A DNA stretch of 64,000 nucleotides from positions 434,001 to 498,000 of the forward strand of contig NZ_CP063373.1 of assembly GCF_015160855.1 (NCBI RefSeq), written 5' to 3'. The number at the start of each line of letters is the position of its first letter. Positions within the stretch are counted from its first letter, which is position 1. A model generated the notes under the pieces. It did not search any database, was not told the DNA's origin, and was given only the letters and a program-made list of their open reading frames with translations. Position numbers and translations under genes: made by a program. This DNA comes from Streptomyces ferrugineus. Its GTDB lineage: Bacteria; Actinomycetota; Actinomycetes; Streptomycetales; Streptomycetaceae. Below, one piece after another: positions 1 through 9,031 of the stretch.

Positions 1-1887
1 ACCATGGTCAGCGTCGGCATCTTCTCCTGGGCGCTCCTCGAACCGGCCGAGGGCGAGTACGACTTCACGCTCCTCGACCGCGTGCTCGACCTGCTGCACG
101 CCCACGGCATCGCGGCCGACCTCGCGACCCCGACGGCGGCGCCCCCGGCGTGGTTCTTCAGGGCCCACCCCGAGGCACTGCCCGTGGACAAGGACGGCCG
201 GGGACTGTCGTACGGCAGCCGTCAGACGTTCTGCCCGTCGAGCCCCGCCTACCGGGAGGCGGCCCTGCGGATGGCGCGGGCGCTGGCCGGGCGGTTCGCG
301 GACCATCCGGCGGTGGCGATGTGGCACGTCCACAACGAGTACGGCTGCCACAACGCCGAGTGCTACTGCGACGAGAGCGCGGCGGCCTTCCGGCGCTGGC
401 TGCGGGCGCGGTACGCGGACGATCTGGCGGCCCTGAACGACGCCTGGGGCACCCGCTTCTGGAGCCAGTGGTACTACGACTGGGACGAGATCCTCCCGCC
501 CCGCCCCACCGGCGCCGTCCCGAACCCCACCCACCAGCTGGACTGGCGCCGCTTCTGCAGCGACGAGCTGCTCTCGCTGTACGAGGCGGAGCGCCGGGTG
601 CTGCTGGAGGCGGCCCCGGAGATCCCCGCCACCACCAACTTCATGGTGATGTACAACTTCGACGCGCTGGACTACTGGCGCTGGGCCCCGAAGCTGGACG
701 TCGTCTCCAACGACCACTACCTGCAGTCCGCCGACCCCGAGTCCGAGATCGACATCGCGCTCAGCGGCGATCTGGTGCGCTCGCTGGCGGGCGGCCCGTG
801 GCTGCTGATGGAGCACTCGACCGGCGCGGTGAACTGGCAGCCGGTGAACCGGGCCAAGGGACCGGGGGAGCTGCGGCGCAACGCGCTGGCCCATGTGGCG
901 CGCGGCGCGGACGGCATCGCCTACTTCCAGTGGCGCGCGGCGAAGGCGGGCGCCGAGCAGTGGCACTCGGCGATGCTTCCGCACGCGGGCACGGACAGCC
1001 AGATCTGGCGTGACGTGGTACGACTGGGCGCGGATCTGAAGGCTCTCGCGGAGGTGCGCGGCAGCGTCGGCACGGCCGAGGTCGCCGTCGTCTGGGACTG
1101 GAACTCCCGCTGGGCGATGGAACTCCCCTCCCAGCCGAGCGGCGAGCTGCGCTTCCAGGGCCTGGTCCGCGCCTGGTACGAGCCGCTGTGGCGGTCGGGC
1201 GTCGCGGTGGACTTCGTACGCCCGGACGCGGACCTGTCGCCGTACCGCCTGGTCCTGGCCCCGAGCCTGTACCTGGTGGACGACGAGGGCGCGGCCAACC
1301 TCACCGGCTTCGCGGAGCGCGGCGGCACGCTGGCCGTCGGCTTCCACAGCGGGGCGGTGGACGAGAACTGCCATGTCCGGCTGGGCGGTTACCCGGGCGC
1401 GTTCCGGGAGGCGCTCGGGGTGCGGACGGACGAGCTGTTCCCGCTGCTGCCGGGCGAGTCGGTGGGCCTGAGCGGCGGCGGCACGGGGACGCTGTGGTCG
1501 GAGCGGGTGCGGCTGTCCGGCGCCGAGTCGGTCGCGTCGTACACGACCGGGCCGCTGAGCGGTGTGCCGGCGGTGACGCGCCATGCGCACGGCACCGGCG
1601 TGACCTGGTACCTGGCCACCCTGCCGGATCCGCAGACGCTGGCCGCGCTGCTGGGCCGTATCCGCGGGGAGGCGGGGGTGGAGCCGGTGCGCAGCACGCC
1701 GCGGGGCGTCGAGGCGGTCCTGCGGCGCGGTGCGGACGCCGACTACCTCTTCCTGATCAACCACAGTGACCGGCCCGCCCATGTCGCGGTCGCCCCGGAC
1801 GCCACGGAACTGCTGAGCGGCAAGACCGTGCCGGGCTCGGTCAGTGTCCCGGCGGGGGAGACGGCGGTGGTGCGGGAGCCGCGCTGA
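1..1887 (+). CDS. Beta-galactosidase, GH42 family (5' end cut by window)
   Basis: Retaining glycoside hydrolase that removes terminal galactose from beta-galactosides. The reading frame is open to base 1, and the first visible residues (VSVGIFSWALLEPAEG) belong to the first beta-strand region of the family TIM barrel, so roughly 30-40 N-terminal residues lie outside the window. Counting from the ATG at base 4, the acid/base is E112 in HVHNEYG and the nucleophile is E270 in LLMEHSTGAVNWQ. The barrel is followed by the trimerisation-like domain (from about residue 355) and a small C-terminal beta domain. No signal peptide can be judged because the start is missing. The protein is probably cytosolic, as usual for this family. 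A GH42 assignment is secure; the natural substrate is unknown. Confidence 0.93.
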   Translation, partial: TMVSVGIFSWALLEPAEGEYDFTLLDRVLDLLHAHGIAADLATPTAAPPAWFFRAHPEALPVDKDGRGLSYGSRQTFCPSSPAYREAALRMARALAGRFADHPAVAMWHVHNEYGCHNAECYCDESAAAFRRWLRARYADDLAALNDAWGTRFWSQWYYDWDEILPPRPTGAVPNPTHQLDWRRFCSDELLSLYEAERRVLLEAAPEIPATTNFMVMYNFDALDYWRWAPKLDVVSNDHYLQSADPESEIDIALSGDLVRSLAGGPWLLMEHSTGAVNWQPVNRAKGPGELRRNALAHVARGADGIAYFQWRAAKAGAEQWHSAMLPHAGTDSQIWRDVVRLGADLKALAEVRGSVGTAEVAVVWDWNSRWAMELPSQPSGELRFQGLVRAWYEPLWRSGVAVDFVRPDADLSPYRLVLAPSLYLVDDEGAANLTGFAERGGTLAVGFHSGAVDENCHVRLGGYPGAFREALGVRTDELFPLLPGESVGLSGGGTGTLWSERVRLSGAESVASYTTGPLSGVPAVTRHAHGTGVTWYLATLPDPQTLAALLGRIRGEAGVEPVRSTPRGVEAVLRRGADADYLFLINHSDRPAHVAVAPDATELLSGKTVPGSVSVPAGETAVVREPR

Positions 1888-1928
1888 GCCCCGCCCATGG
1901 GACGCGCGCGTCGGGGTAGTCGGGAGAT

Positions 1929-2720
1929 GTGCCCGAGCTGCCCGATGTCGAGGGTTTCCGGAAGGTGCTCCAGTCCTGTGCGCAGGGCAGGGTCGTCCGC
2001 CGTGTCGACGTGCGTGACGCGGGGGTGCTGCACGGGGTGAGCGCGCGGCGGCTGCGGGAGGCGCTGGAGGGCCGGCGGGTCACCGCGGCCGAGCGGCACG
2101 GCAAGTGGCTGCTGGCCCGCACCGGCGGCCCCACCCTGCTGCTGCACTTCGGCATGACGGGCGAACTGCTCTGCGCCCACCCCGACGACGCCCCCGAGCC
2201 TCACGACCGCGTCCTGTTCACCCTCGCCCGGGACCGCCAGCTGCGCTACCGCGACCAGCGCAAGCTCCAGGGCCTGTGGCTGGCGTACGACGAATCCGAC
2301 GTCGCACGGCGGCTGGAGGGGCAGGGCCCGGACGCCCTGACGGTGGACCGCGAGGAGTTCGAGACCGCGCTCCGCACCCACCGGGGCAGCGTGAAGAGCG
2401 TCCTCATGGACCAGTCCGTCCTGGCCGGCCTCGGCAACCTGCTGGCCGACGAGATCCTCTGGCGCGCGCGACTGCGCCCCACCGGCCGGGCGAGCGACCT
2501 CACCGCGTCCGACCGCCGCGGCCTGCACACCCAGCTGCGCCGCACCCTGCGCGCCGCGGTCCCCACCGGCCGCGTCCCACCCCGCGACTCCTGGCTGACC
2601 GGCCACCGTGACGACCCCGACCCGCACTGCCCACGCTGCCGCACCCCCCTTCGCCGGTCCCGCGTGGCCGGCCGGACGACGGTGTGGTGCCCGGCGTGCC
2701 AGGGCGGGGACGACGCGTGA
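1929..2720 (+). CDS. Fpg/Nei-family DNA glycosylase/AP lyase
   Basis: Base-excision repair enzyme that removes oxidised bases and cleaves the abasic site. The GTG start gives MPELPDVEGF, in which the N-terminal proline (after Met removal) and the following glutamate are the family's catalytic residues, so this start is well fixed. The central helix-two-turn-helix region is followed by a C-terminal zinc finger with two Cys pairs (CPRC and CPAC, about residues 238-258), as in canonical Fpg and Nei proteins. Length (263 aa) is normal. It follows the GH42 gene by 41 bp but has no functional link to it. Substrate preference (8-oxoG versus oxidised pyrimidines) cannot be read from sequence here, so no symbol is given. 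Confidence 0.9.
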   Translation: MPELPDVEGFRKVLQSCAQGRVVRRVDVRDAGVLHGVSARRLREALEGRRVTAAERHGKWLLARTGGPTLLLHFGMTGELLCAHPDDAPEPHDRVLFTLARDRQLRYRDQRKLQGLWLAYDESDVARRLEGQGPDALTVDREEFETALRTHRGSVKSVLMDQSVLAGLGNLLADEILWRARLRPTGRASDLTASDRRGLHTQLRRTLRAAVPTGRVPPRDSWLTGHRDDPDPHCPRCRTPLRRSRVAGRTTVWCPACQGGDDA

Positions 2721-2794
2721 GCGATCGGCGCCGGGTCCGGGGATGTCCGAAATTCGCTTGGTGCCGTGCGGGGGTGGGCCTACTGTGACCCGAC

Positions 2795-3379
2795 ATGTCG
2801 ACCCAGGTGATCGTTCTCAACGGCGGTTCCAGTTCGGGGAAGTCCGGGATCGTACGGTGCCTGCAGGCCGTGCTGCCGGATCCGTGGCTGGCGTTCGGGG
2901 TCGACTCGTTCGTCGAGGCGCTGCCCGCGAGGATGCGGTCGTCGGACGAGGGGATCGTCTTCGAGGCGGACGGCGGGGTGAGCGTCGGGGCGGACTTCAC
3001 GGCGCTGGACGCGGCCTGGGTGGCGGGCATCGCGGCGATGGCCCGTGCCGGCGCCCGGATCATCGTGGACGACGTCTTCCTGGGCGGCGCGGCGTCCCAG
3101 CGGCGCTGGCAGAAGGCTCTCGACGGGCTGACCGTGCTGTGGGTCGGCGTCAGGTGCGAGCGCGCGGTCGCCGAGGGCCGCGAGATCGCACGGGGCGACC
3201 GGGTCCCGGGGATGGCCGCGCTGCAGGCGGACGTGGTGCACCAGGGGGTGCGCTACGACCTGGAGGTGGACACCACCCACACCGAGTCCCTGGAGTGCGC
3301 GCGGACGATCGCGGCTCATCAACTTTTCATCGAAAACCACTTGCGCCACTCAGATAACATGACCGATCGAACTGATTGA
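2795..3379 (+). CDS. Chloramphenicol 3-O-phosphotransferase-like kinase (CPT family)
   Basis: Small P-loop kinase closely resembling the Streptomyces venezuelae chloramphenicol phosphotransferase, which inactivates the drug by phosphorylating its 3-hydroxyl. Visible family features are the Walker A motif GGSSSGKS at residues 10-17, followed by [14 protein letters not shown] with the aspartate that acts as catalytic base in CPT. A second conserved block is [12 protein letters not shown], then [15 protein letters not shown]. The protein is 194 aa, slightly longer than CPT (about 178 aa) because of a polar C-terminal tail. It stands alone with no resistance or biosynthetic neighbours. The kinase fold is certain; actual activity on chloramphenicol is inferred from similarity. 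Confidence 0.85.
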   Translation: MSTQVIVLNGGSSSGKSGIVRCLQAVLPDPWLAFGVDSFVEALPARMRSSDEGIVFEADGGVSVGADFTALDAAWVAGIAAMARAGARIIVDDVFLGGAASQRRWQKALDGLTVLWVGVRCERAVAEGREIARGDRVPGMAALQADVVHQGVRYDLEVDTTHTESLECARTIAAHQLFIENHLRHSDNMTDRTD

Positions 3380-3382
3380 CGG

Positions 3383-3406
3383 TTGACGGGCATTGTTCTT
3401 AACAAT
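3383..3406 (+). promoter_or_regulatory. Probable promoter/operator region upstream of the PAP2 gene
   Basis: An AT-rich stretch between the CPT-like gene and the PAP2 gene holds a TTGACG hexamer (3383-3388) resembling a -35 element. Directly downstream is a perfect short inverted repeat, ATTGTT-ctt-AACAAT (3392-3406). I see no convincing -10 hexamer, so this is a candidate only. Confidence 0.3.
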
Positions 3407-3427
3407 CTGAAAAATCGGCCAAAATAG

Positions 3428-4756
3428 TTGATACCCATAAAATCAGAACTGTCTTCGCGAATAGGACCCAGGGCGCTGTGGGTCACGGCGGGCGTGGTGG
3501 GCGTCGGGTTCCTCGTCGCGCTGGAGATCGCCGCGCGCGGCTACGGCATGCCCGGGCCGATCACCAACCAGGCGCGAGAGGTGATGTTCCCCCCGAAGTC
3601 GGGGTTCCTGCTGTACGCCGGCATGGCGCTGATGATGGTCGTGCTCACCTGGCGGCAGCGGCTCATCGCGCTCGGCGCCGCGATCGGCATCGACGTCACC
3701 GTCCTGCTCGTGCGCTGGGTGGCCGGCGTCAAGGTCACCGAGGGCCACCCCTTCGGCAATGGCGCCCTCTGCGTCGTGCTGGCCTGCGCGGTCATCGCCC
3801 TCACCCGCCGTACCGGCCGGGAACGCGTCCTGCTGCTGAAGGGCGTCGGCCTGGCCCTGCTGCTGGTCGCCGGCCGCAAGACCGGCGACGCCTGGCTCCT
3901 GATCACCTCGAAGACCCGCCCGACGGTGCTCGACCCGTACGTGGCGATCGCCGACCACGCGCTGGGCAGCCCGTCCTGGCTGGTGGGCCGAATCGTCAGG
4001 GCCACCGGCCCCGTCGGCGCCCACATCCTCGACTACGTCTACGTACAGCTCGCGGTGGCCGCGGTCGTCGCGGCCCTGTACCAGCTGCGCCACGTGTCGA
4101 CGGAGCGCCGCTTCCCGCGCCACCACCTGGTGCGCACCTTCCTGACGATCGGCCTCCTGGGCCCCGGGATCTACATGATCTTCCCGGTGGTCGGACCGAT
4201 CTTCGCCTACGGCGCCGACGGCGGCCCCTGGGCGACGGCCCACATATGGCCGGAGACGGCACCGCCCCTCGTCGCCCCGCACCCGATCCCGTTCGACGGG
4301 ATCACCCCGCGCAACTGCATGCCCAGCCTCCACACGGCCTGGGCCACAGCGATCTTCATCCACACCCGCAAGGGCCCCCGCCTCCTGCGCTACGCAGGCA
4401 CGTTCTGGCTGATCGCCACCCTCGGCGCGACCCTGGGCTTCGGCTACCACTACGGCGTCGACCTGGTGGCCGGCGTGGTCTTCACCCTCACGATAGAAAC
4501 GGCCCTGCGCGCACAGGCCCGCGGCTGGGACCGCTCCGGAACCCGACTGGTGGCCTACGGCACGGCGGTCTTCGCGGCCCTGCTGGCGTCGTACCGCTAC
4601 CTTCCGCTGGAGATGGCGCAGCGTCCATGGATAGCCGGCCCGCTGCTGATCCTGGCGATGCTCTCGGTCATCTACGCCTACATACGCACCACCAGAGCGT
4701 GGGACCAGAAGCCCCTCTCGGCCTCCCAGCCGGAACCCCAACCCGAACTGGTGTGA
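3428..4756 (+). CDS. Integral membrane PAP2-superfamily phosphatase-like protein
   Basis: Multi-pass membrane protein of 442 aa with a C-terminal PAP2 (type 2 phosphatidic acid phosphatase) domain. The conserved active-site blocks are present: CMPSLHTAWA (catalytic His, about residue 301) and GFGYHYGVDLVAG (second His and Asp, about residues 337-349). At least eight hydrophobic segments are visible. This arrangement is shared with actinobacterial inositol-phosphoceramide-synthase-like (AUR1-like) proteins, so the enzyme may act on lipid phosphates at the membrane. The listed start is TTG with no obvious ribosome site; a GTG at 3479 is an alternative that would remove 17 residues. Substrate unknown. 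Confidence 0.8.
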   Translation: MIPIKSELSSRIGPRALWVTAGVVGVGFLVALEIAARGYGMPGPITNQAREVMFPPKSGFLLYAGMALMMVVLTWRQRLIALGAAIGIDVTVLLVRWVAGVKVTEGHPFGNGALCVVLACAVIALTRRTGRERVLLLKGVGLALLLVAGRKTGDAWLLITSKTRPTVLDPYVAIADHALGSPSWLVGRIVRATGPVGAHILDYVYVQLAVAAVVAALYQLRHVSTERRFPRHHLVRTFLTIGLLGPGIYMIFPVVGPIFAYGADGGPWATAHIWPETAPPLVAPHPIPFDGITPRNCMPSLHTAWATAIFIHTRKGPRLLRYAGTFWLIATLGATLGFGYHYGVDLVAGVVFTLTIETALRAQARGWDRSGTRLVAYGTAVFAALLASYRYLPLEMAQRPWIAGPLLILAMLSVIYAYIRTTRAWDQKPLSASQPEPQPELV

Positions 4757-4873
4757 CCCCGCCGGATCACCGCAGGCGAGGATGGTTCACATGTTGTCGA
4801 TGAGTGGGTGGATGCGATGCGCCGGGGCGCGGCCGGCGGGGCCGTGCCGTGGTGTCGCGGAGGGGACGGCACG

Positions 4874-5224
4874 ATGAGCACGCCGCTGTACCAACTGAAG
4901 GCCGAGTTCTTCAAGACGCTCGGCCATCCGGCCCGCATCCGGGTCCTGGAGCTGCTGAGCGAGCGTGAGCACGCGGTCGCCGAGATGCTGCCCGAGGTGG
5001 GCATCGAGCCCGCCCACCTCTCCCAGCAGCTCGCGGTCCTGCGGCGGGCCAACCTGGTCGCGACCCGCAAGGAGGGCTCGACCGTCTACTACTCACTGAC
5101 CAGCCCGCACGTGGCCGAGCTCCTGCGGGTCGCCCGCACCATCCTCTCCGGCGTACTGGCCGGCCAGGCCGAACTGCTCGCCGACCTCAAGGCCGCGCAG
5201 GGGGAGACGAAGCCGCCGTCGTAG
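4874..5224 (+). CDS. ArsR-family winged-helix transcriptional regulator
   Basis: Small DNA-binding repressor-type protein (116 aa from ATG 4874). This ATG is preceded by a good ribosome site (GGAGGGG, about 4858-4864); the longer frame from 4808 lacks one. The helix-turn-helix is clear: LGHPARIRVLELLSE, then IEPAHLSQQLAVLRRANLV as recognition helix and wing, and STVYYSLTSP. No metal-binding cysteine pair (CVC) is visible, so it is probably not a metal sensor. In actinobacteria such stand-alone ArsR proteins often sit next to sulfate permease or PAP2-like genes. The target is unknown, but the adjacent membrane gene or itself are the first candidates. Confidence 0.85.
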   Translation: MSTPLYQLKAEFFKTLGHPARIRVLELLSEREHAVAEMLPEVGIEPAHLSQQLAVLRRANLVATRKEGSTVYYSLTSPHVAELLRVARTILSGVLAGQAELLADLKAAQGETKPPS

Positions 5225-5243
5225 CTCTTTATCACGCCTGGCT

Positions 5244-5268
5244 GAGGGCCGGTTTTCCACACGGCCTC
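5244..5268 (+). terminator. Possible terminator after the ArsR gene
   Basis: Imperfect hairpin with GAGGGCCG pairing to CGGCCTC around an 11-nt loop, lying 20 bp after the ArsR stop and followed by a T-containing stretch (tcgtttgtt). The stem has a mismatch, so confidence is modest. Confidence 0.4.
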
Positions 5269-5371
5269 TCGTTTGTTAATTCTCGGAGAACTCTTCTACA
5301 ACCTTCCGCCTCATACGTGTGTCTGGTTAACGCAGGGATGTCTGAGGGATTCATGTAGAGGAGCTCAGAAC

Positions 5372-7069
5372 GTGACCGTGCGTTCCTTTGCCCGGCGGAT
5401 GCGACCGCGAGTGGAGCGGAAGGCCGCCGAGCGGGTGTGGCAGCTTCGCACCATGCGGCGGCGCCGCATGGCAGCCGTCACGGACCCCACGCTCCGCCCG
5501 GTGGCGGTACGCGGCCAGCGGTTCTACGGCCGCATCGTGACCCGGTTCAGCGCCACCGGGGCGGCCACCGCCAACCTCGGCCTGGTCGTCGCCGCGCTGG
5601 AGCGGGAAGGCATCCCCTACTTCCTGGTGCCGACCTCGCGCACCCGCCACACGGTCGGGGTGAACGCCGTCGACCGGGAGCGTTTCCTCACCACCCTGGA
5701 GGCGCAGAACACGGGCAAGGCGGTGTTCATCGGCAGACCGCTGCCCGGCGGACAGCTCAAGAACCCCGCACTGTTCGTGGACGGCGTACTGCCGGCCGCG
5801 CTGCGTACGGCCCCCGTCCTCAGGATCGGGGAGAACCACCTGGGCCCCTCGGGCCAACTGCTCGCCGGCCCGGAACTCGCCTGCGACGTCGAGTTCTGGG
5901 AGGACGGCGCACAGCTCCTCGCCACCGACGACGGGGCCCGGCGACTGGCCAAGGTGCAGCCGCAGGCGTCCGAGGACATCTTCGCCGAGTCCCTCGTCGC
6001 ACCGCGGAACAACGGCATCACGGACGTTCTCCCGGCGTCCGAGCAGCAGCCGGTCACCGTACGGATCGGCGACCGGGAGCTGCCGAGCTTCGCCCCGCTC
6101 ACCCTGCCGACCGTGAACGACGTGACCTTCCCCGTCGACGTCGTCTACACCTGGGTGGACGGCGAGCAGCCGCAGATGCGGGCCAAGCGGGCCCGGTACC
6201 AGGGCCAGGGCATCGCCGAGATCCTGGACAAGGAGACCAACGCCTCCCGCTACACCAGCCATGACGAGCTGAAGTACTCGCTGCGCTCACTCGCGATGTA
6301 CGCCGACTTCGTCCGGCACATCTACATCGTGACCGACGGCCAGCAGCCGCACTGGCTCGACGACGGGGCCCCCGGGATCACGGTCGTCGACCACCGCGAC
6401 ATCTTCCCGCCCGACGTCCTCCCCGTCTTCAACTCCCACGCGATCGAGACCCGGCTGCACCACATCCCGGGCCTGTCGGAGCACTACCTCTACTTCAACG
6501 ACGACGTGTTCGTCGGCCGCCGGGTCACCGCCGAGCACTTCTTCCACGGCAGCGGCCTGATGAAGATCCCGGTCTCCCCGCTGAAGATAGGCGTCGGCAA
6601 GCCGCACGCCGAGGAGACGGCCACCAACTCCGCGAGCAAGAACGTCCGCCGCCTGCTGCTGGAGAAGTTCGGCCGCATGACGACGAACAACTTCATGCAC
6701 ACCCCCCTGCCACAGCAGCGGGAGACGCTGCGGGCACTCGAGGGGCTCTTCCCGGAGGACATCCGCCGCACCACGGCGTCCCGCTTCCGCTCCCCGCAGG
6801 ACATCGCCCTGACGGCCCCGCTGCTCTACCAGTACGCCCTGATGACCGGCCACGGCGTGCCGGGGAAGTACAGCTTCCGCTACGTGAACATCAGCCGCCC
6901 GGACGCCGGGAAGCGCCTGGCCGATCTGCGCCACAACCGCCGCTTCGACTTCTTCTGCCTCAACGACGTCGACGTACCGCCCGAGGAGCGCGAACAGGTC
7001 GGCGTCCGCATGAACGAGTTCCTGGAGGACTACTTCCCCTTCCCGAGCCCCTTCGAGCGACAGAACTGA
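5372..7069 (+). CDS. Stealth-family sugar-phosphate transferase, copy 1
   Basis: Member of the Stealth family (capsule hexose-1-phosphate transferases, related to the GlcNAc-1-phosphotransferase alpha/beta subunit). The four conserved regions are in order: CR1 FPVDVVYTWVDGEQP (about 250-264), CR2 from SRYTSHDELKYSLRS through FNSHAIETRLHHI and YLYFNDDVFVG, CR3 around the NSASKN/MHTP segment, and CR4 near FFCLNDVDVP. I chose GTG 5372 because AGGAG lies about 10 bases upstream; the upstream frame extension from 5273 has no ribosome site. The 565-aa protein has no signal peptide or membrane segment. It likely adds sugar phosphates to a cell-wall polymer. A paralogue follows after 13 bp, so the two are probably co-transcribed. 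Confidence 0.9.
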   Translation: MTVRSFARRMRPRVERKAAERVWQLRTMRRRRMAAVTDPTLRPVAVRGQRFYGRIVTRFSATGAATANLGLVVAALEREGIPYFLVPTSRTRHTVGVNAVDRERFLTTLEAQNTGKAVFIGRPLPGGQLKNPALFVDGVLPAALRTAPVLRIGENHLGPSGQLLAGPELACDVEFWEDGAQLLATDDGARRLAKVQPQASEDIFAESLVAPRNNGITDVLPASEQQPVTVRIGDRELPSFAPLTLPTVNDVTFPVDVVYTWVDGEQPQMRAKRARYQGQGIAEILDKETNASRYTSHDELKYSLRSLAMYADFVRHIYIVTDGQQPHWLDDGAPGITVVDHRDIFPPDVLPVFNSHAIETRLHHIPGLSEHYLYFNDDVFVGRRVTAEHFFHGSGLMKIPVSPLKIGVGKPHAEETATNSASKNVRRLLLEKFGRMTTNNFMHTPLPQQRETLRALEGLFPEDIRRTTASRFRSPQDIALTAPLLYQYALMTGHGVPGKYSFRYVNISRPDAGKRLADLRHNRRFDFFCLNDVDVPPEEREQVGVRMNEFLEDYFPFPSPFERQN

Positions 7070-7082
7070 CGGGGGCGGGGGC

Positions 7083-8915
7083 ATGGACATGGGGGGCATG
7101 GACATCCGTCACCGCATCGCGGCACCCGCGGGCATGCGGGCCGCCCGGAACTCTCTGCTGCGCCTGCGGCTCCGGCTGGCGGCCCGCCTCTGGGCCCTGC
7201 GCGCGACCCGGGCCCGACGGCGTCTGCGGACCGCCGTCCCCGGACTGCACCGGGTCACCTTCGGACCGGTGCGACTGTACGGCCGTACCGTCGCCGCCTA
7301 CACCGCCACGGACGCCGTCGAGGCCGACCTGGAGCGGGTGTGCACCCTGCTGGAGGGGCTCGCCGTCCCGTACTTCCTGGTCCCCACCGACCACGGGCAC
7401 GGTGCGCCGCGGCAGATCGTGGGCGTCGACGAGACGTACCGCGCCGCGATCCTCTCCCGCGCCGCCCAGCGCTTCGCCGGCACCGTCGGGTACGTCGCCG
7501 CCGTGGCACCGGACGGCGCCGTGACGACGGCGGCACTGTGGTCCGACGGAAAGCTGCCGCGAGCGCTGCGACGGGCGTCGGTGCTCCGCACCGGCGTGGT
7601 ACGCCTCGGCCCCGGCGGACAGGTCCTCACCGGCCTGGACACGGGCTGCGACATCGAGTTCTGGCACCACGGCCGGGACCAGGGCACCGCCCCCGACCCC
7701 GCATGGCTCACCGTGCCCGGCAGCCGGCTGTCGCCGGACGTCTTCGGCCCGGCACTCGTCGCCCCGCGCCGCAACCCCGTCTCCGAGGTGCTCCCGGTGA
7801 CGGCACAGCGGCCGGCTGCGGTGGCGCTCCGCCACCGCAGCGTGCCGACGTTCGCCCCGTTCGCCGAGCCGGACATCGACGAGGTCCGCTTCCCCGTCGA
7901 CGCCGTCTACACCTGGGTCGACGGCGACGACCCGGCGATGGCCGCGAAGCGCCGGGCCCATCAACAGCTCTCCCCCAACGCCATCGCCGCGCGCGAGACC
8001 GGCGCCTCCCGCTACACCAGCCACGACGAACTGAAGTACGCGCTGCGCTCCCTGGAGATGTACGCCGGTTTCATACGCCACGTCTACTTGGTGACCGACT
8101 CCCAGATCCCGACCTGGCTGGCCCCGAACGCAGCGGGCCTCACCGTGGTCGACCACCGCGACATCCTCCCGCCCGGCGCCCTCCCCGTCTTCAACTCCCA
8201 CGCGATCGAGAGCCGCCTGCACCACATCCCCGGCCTGTCGGAGCACTACCTCTACTTCAACGACGACGTCTTCATCAACCGCCCGGTGGAAGCCGAGCAC
8301 TTCTTCCACGGCAACGGAATAGCCCGCATCCCGCTCTCCCCCCTGAAGCTCGGAGTCGGCGCCCCGCACCCCCTCGAACCGGCCCCGAACTCCGCCGGCA
8401 AGAACGCCCGAGAGGTGATCAGCCGCTTCCACGGCAGACACATCACGCACAAGTCGCTGCACACCCCCCACCCCCAACTCCTCTCGGTCATGCGGGAGAT
8501 GGAGAGCCTGGGCATCGAGGAGCTGAAGCAGACCTCCTACTCCCGCTTCCGCTCCACATCCGACGTGGCCCCCGCCTCCACGCTCCACCACCACTGGGCG
8601 ATGGCGACCGGCCGCGCCGTCCCCGCCGACTACCGCTTCCGCTACGTCCAGTTGGGCACCCCGGACATGCACCGCCGCCTGGCCCGCCTCGCGGCCGGCG
8701 AGGACGTCGACTTCTTCTGCCTCAACGACGTGGACACCGCCCCCGAAGCCAGACCCGAGGCCGAGGCCGCCATCCGCACCTTCCTGGAACGCAAGTACCC
8801 CTTCCCGAGCCGCTTCGAAGGCGCGCCCCGAACCACGTCCTCCCGCCCGATCGCCCCCCTCGCGGCACGGGTCCCGGCCCAGCCGACGCGGGAGGAAGCA
8901 CAGCACCGAGACTGA
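7083..8915 (+). CDS. Stealth-family sugar-phosphate transferase, copy 2
   Basis: A 610-aa paralogue of the preceding gene with the same four Stealth regions: VDAVYTWVDGDDP (CR1), SRYTSHDELKYALRSLEMY and NSHAIESRLHHIPGL and YLYFNDDVFIN (CR2), then the CR3 block and FFCLNDVDTAPEA (CR4). Identity with copy 1 is high across the catalytic core and low in the N-terminal 200 residues and the C-terminal tail. Two in-frame ATGs (7083 and 7098) are possible starts; both follow G-rich sequence. The C-terminal extension is basic and proline-rich. The tandem pair suggests two different acceptor or donor substrates in one glycopolymer pathway, which is an inference. Confidence 0.88.
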   Translation: MDMGGMDIRHRIAAPAGMRAARNSLLRLRLRLAARLWALRATRARRRLRTAVPGLHRVTFGPVRLYGRTVAAYTATDAVEADLERVCTLLEGLAVPYFLVPTDHGHGAPRQIVGVDETYRAAILSRAAQRFAGTVGYVAAVAPDGAVTTAALWSDGKLPRALRRASVLRTGVVRLGPGGQVLTGLDTGCDIEFWHHGRDQGTAPDPAWLTVPGSRLSPDVFGPALVAPRRNPVSEVLPVTAQRPAAVALRHRSVPTFAPFAEPDIDEVRFPVDAVYTWVDGDDPAMAAKRRAHQQLSPNAIAARETGASRYTSHDELKYALRSLEMYAGFIRHVYLVTDSQIPTWLAPNAAGLTVVDHRDILPPGALPVFNSHAIESRLHHIPGLSEHYLYFNDDVFINRPVEAEHFFHGNGIARIPLSPLKLGVGAPHPLEPAPNSAGKNAREVISRFHGRHITHKSLHTPHPQLLSVMREMESLGIEELKQTSYSRFRSTSDVAPASTLHHHWAMATGRAVPADYRFRYVQLGTPDMHRRLARLAAGEDVDFFCLNDVDTAPEARPEAEAAIRTFLERKYPFPSRFEGAPRTTSSRPIAPLAARVPAQPTREEAQHRD

Positions 8916-8956
8916 CGTGTACGTCCGTCAGCTGGTTCGTTCGGACGGACGCCGCA

Positions 8957-8984
8957 GGGCCGGACCACTTTCCTGGTCCGGCCC
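8957..8984 (+). terminator. Hairpin terminator after the Stealth pair
   Basis: Perfect 11-bp stem, GGGCCGGACCA (8957-8967) and TGGTCCGGCCC (8974-8984), with a 6-nt loop. It lies 42 bp after the second Stealth stop. It also ends 9 bp before a degenerate tRNA-Ser 3' end, so it could equally be the displaced terminator of a former tRNA. Confidence 0.6.
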
Positions 8985-8992
8985 TCTGAGCT

Positions 8993-9031
8993 GGCGGAGG
9001 ACACGAGATGCGAACTCGTGAGGGGTCGCCC
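8993..9031 (-). repeat. Degenerate tRNA-Ser 3' end (relic attachment site)
   Basis: These 39 bases match the 3' end of the intact tRNA-Ser gene at 33182-33220 with three mismatches (a T-to-C, a T-to-G that alters the T-loop, and one change in the T-stem flank). No anticodon arm or 5' half follows, so it is not a tRNA gene. The same segment is the core of the AICE attachment sites at 16888 and 33184. The simplest reading is an old, decayed att site. Confidence 0.7.

Noticed and set aside
8993..9031. A second tRNA-Ser gene
   Set aside because: Only the 3' third is present, with a mutated T-loop and no anticodon arm.
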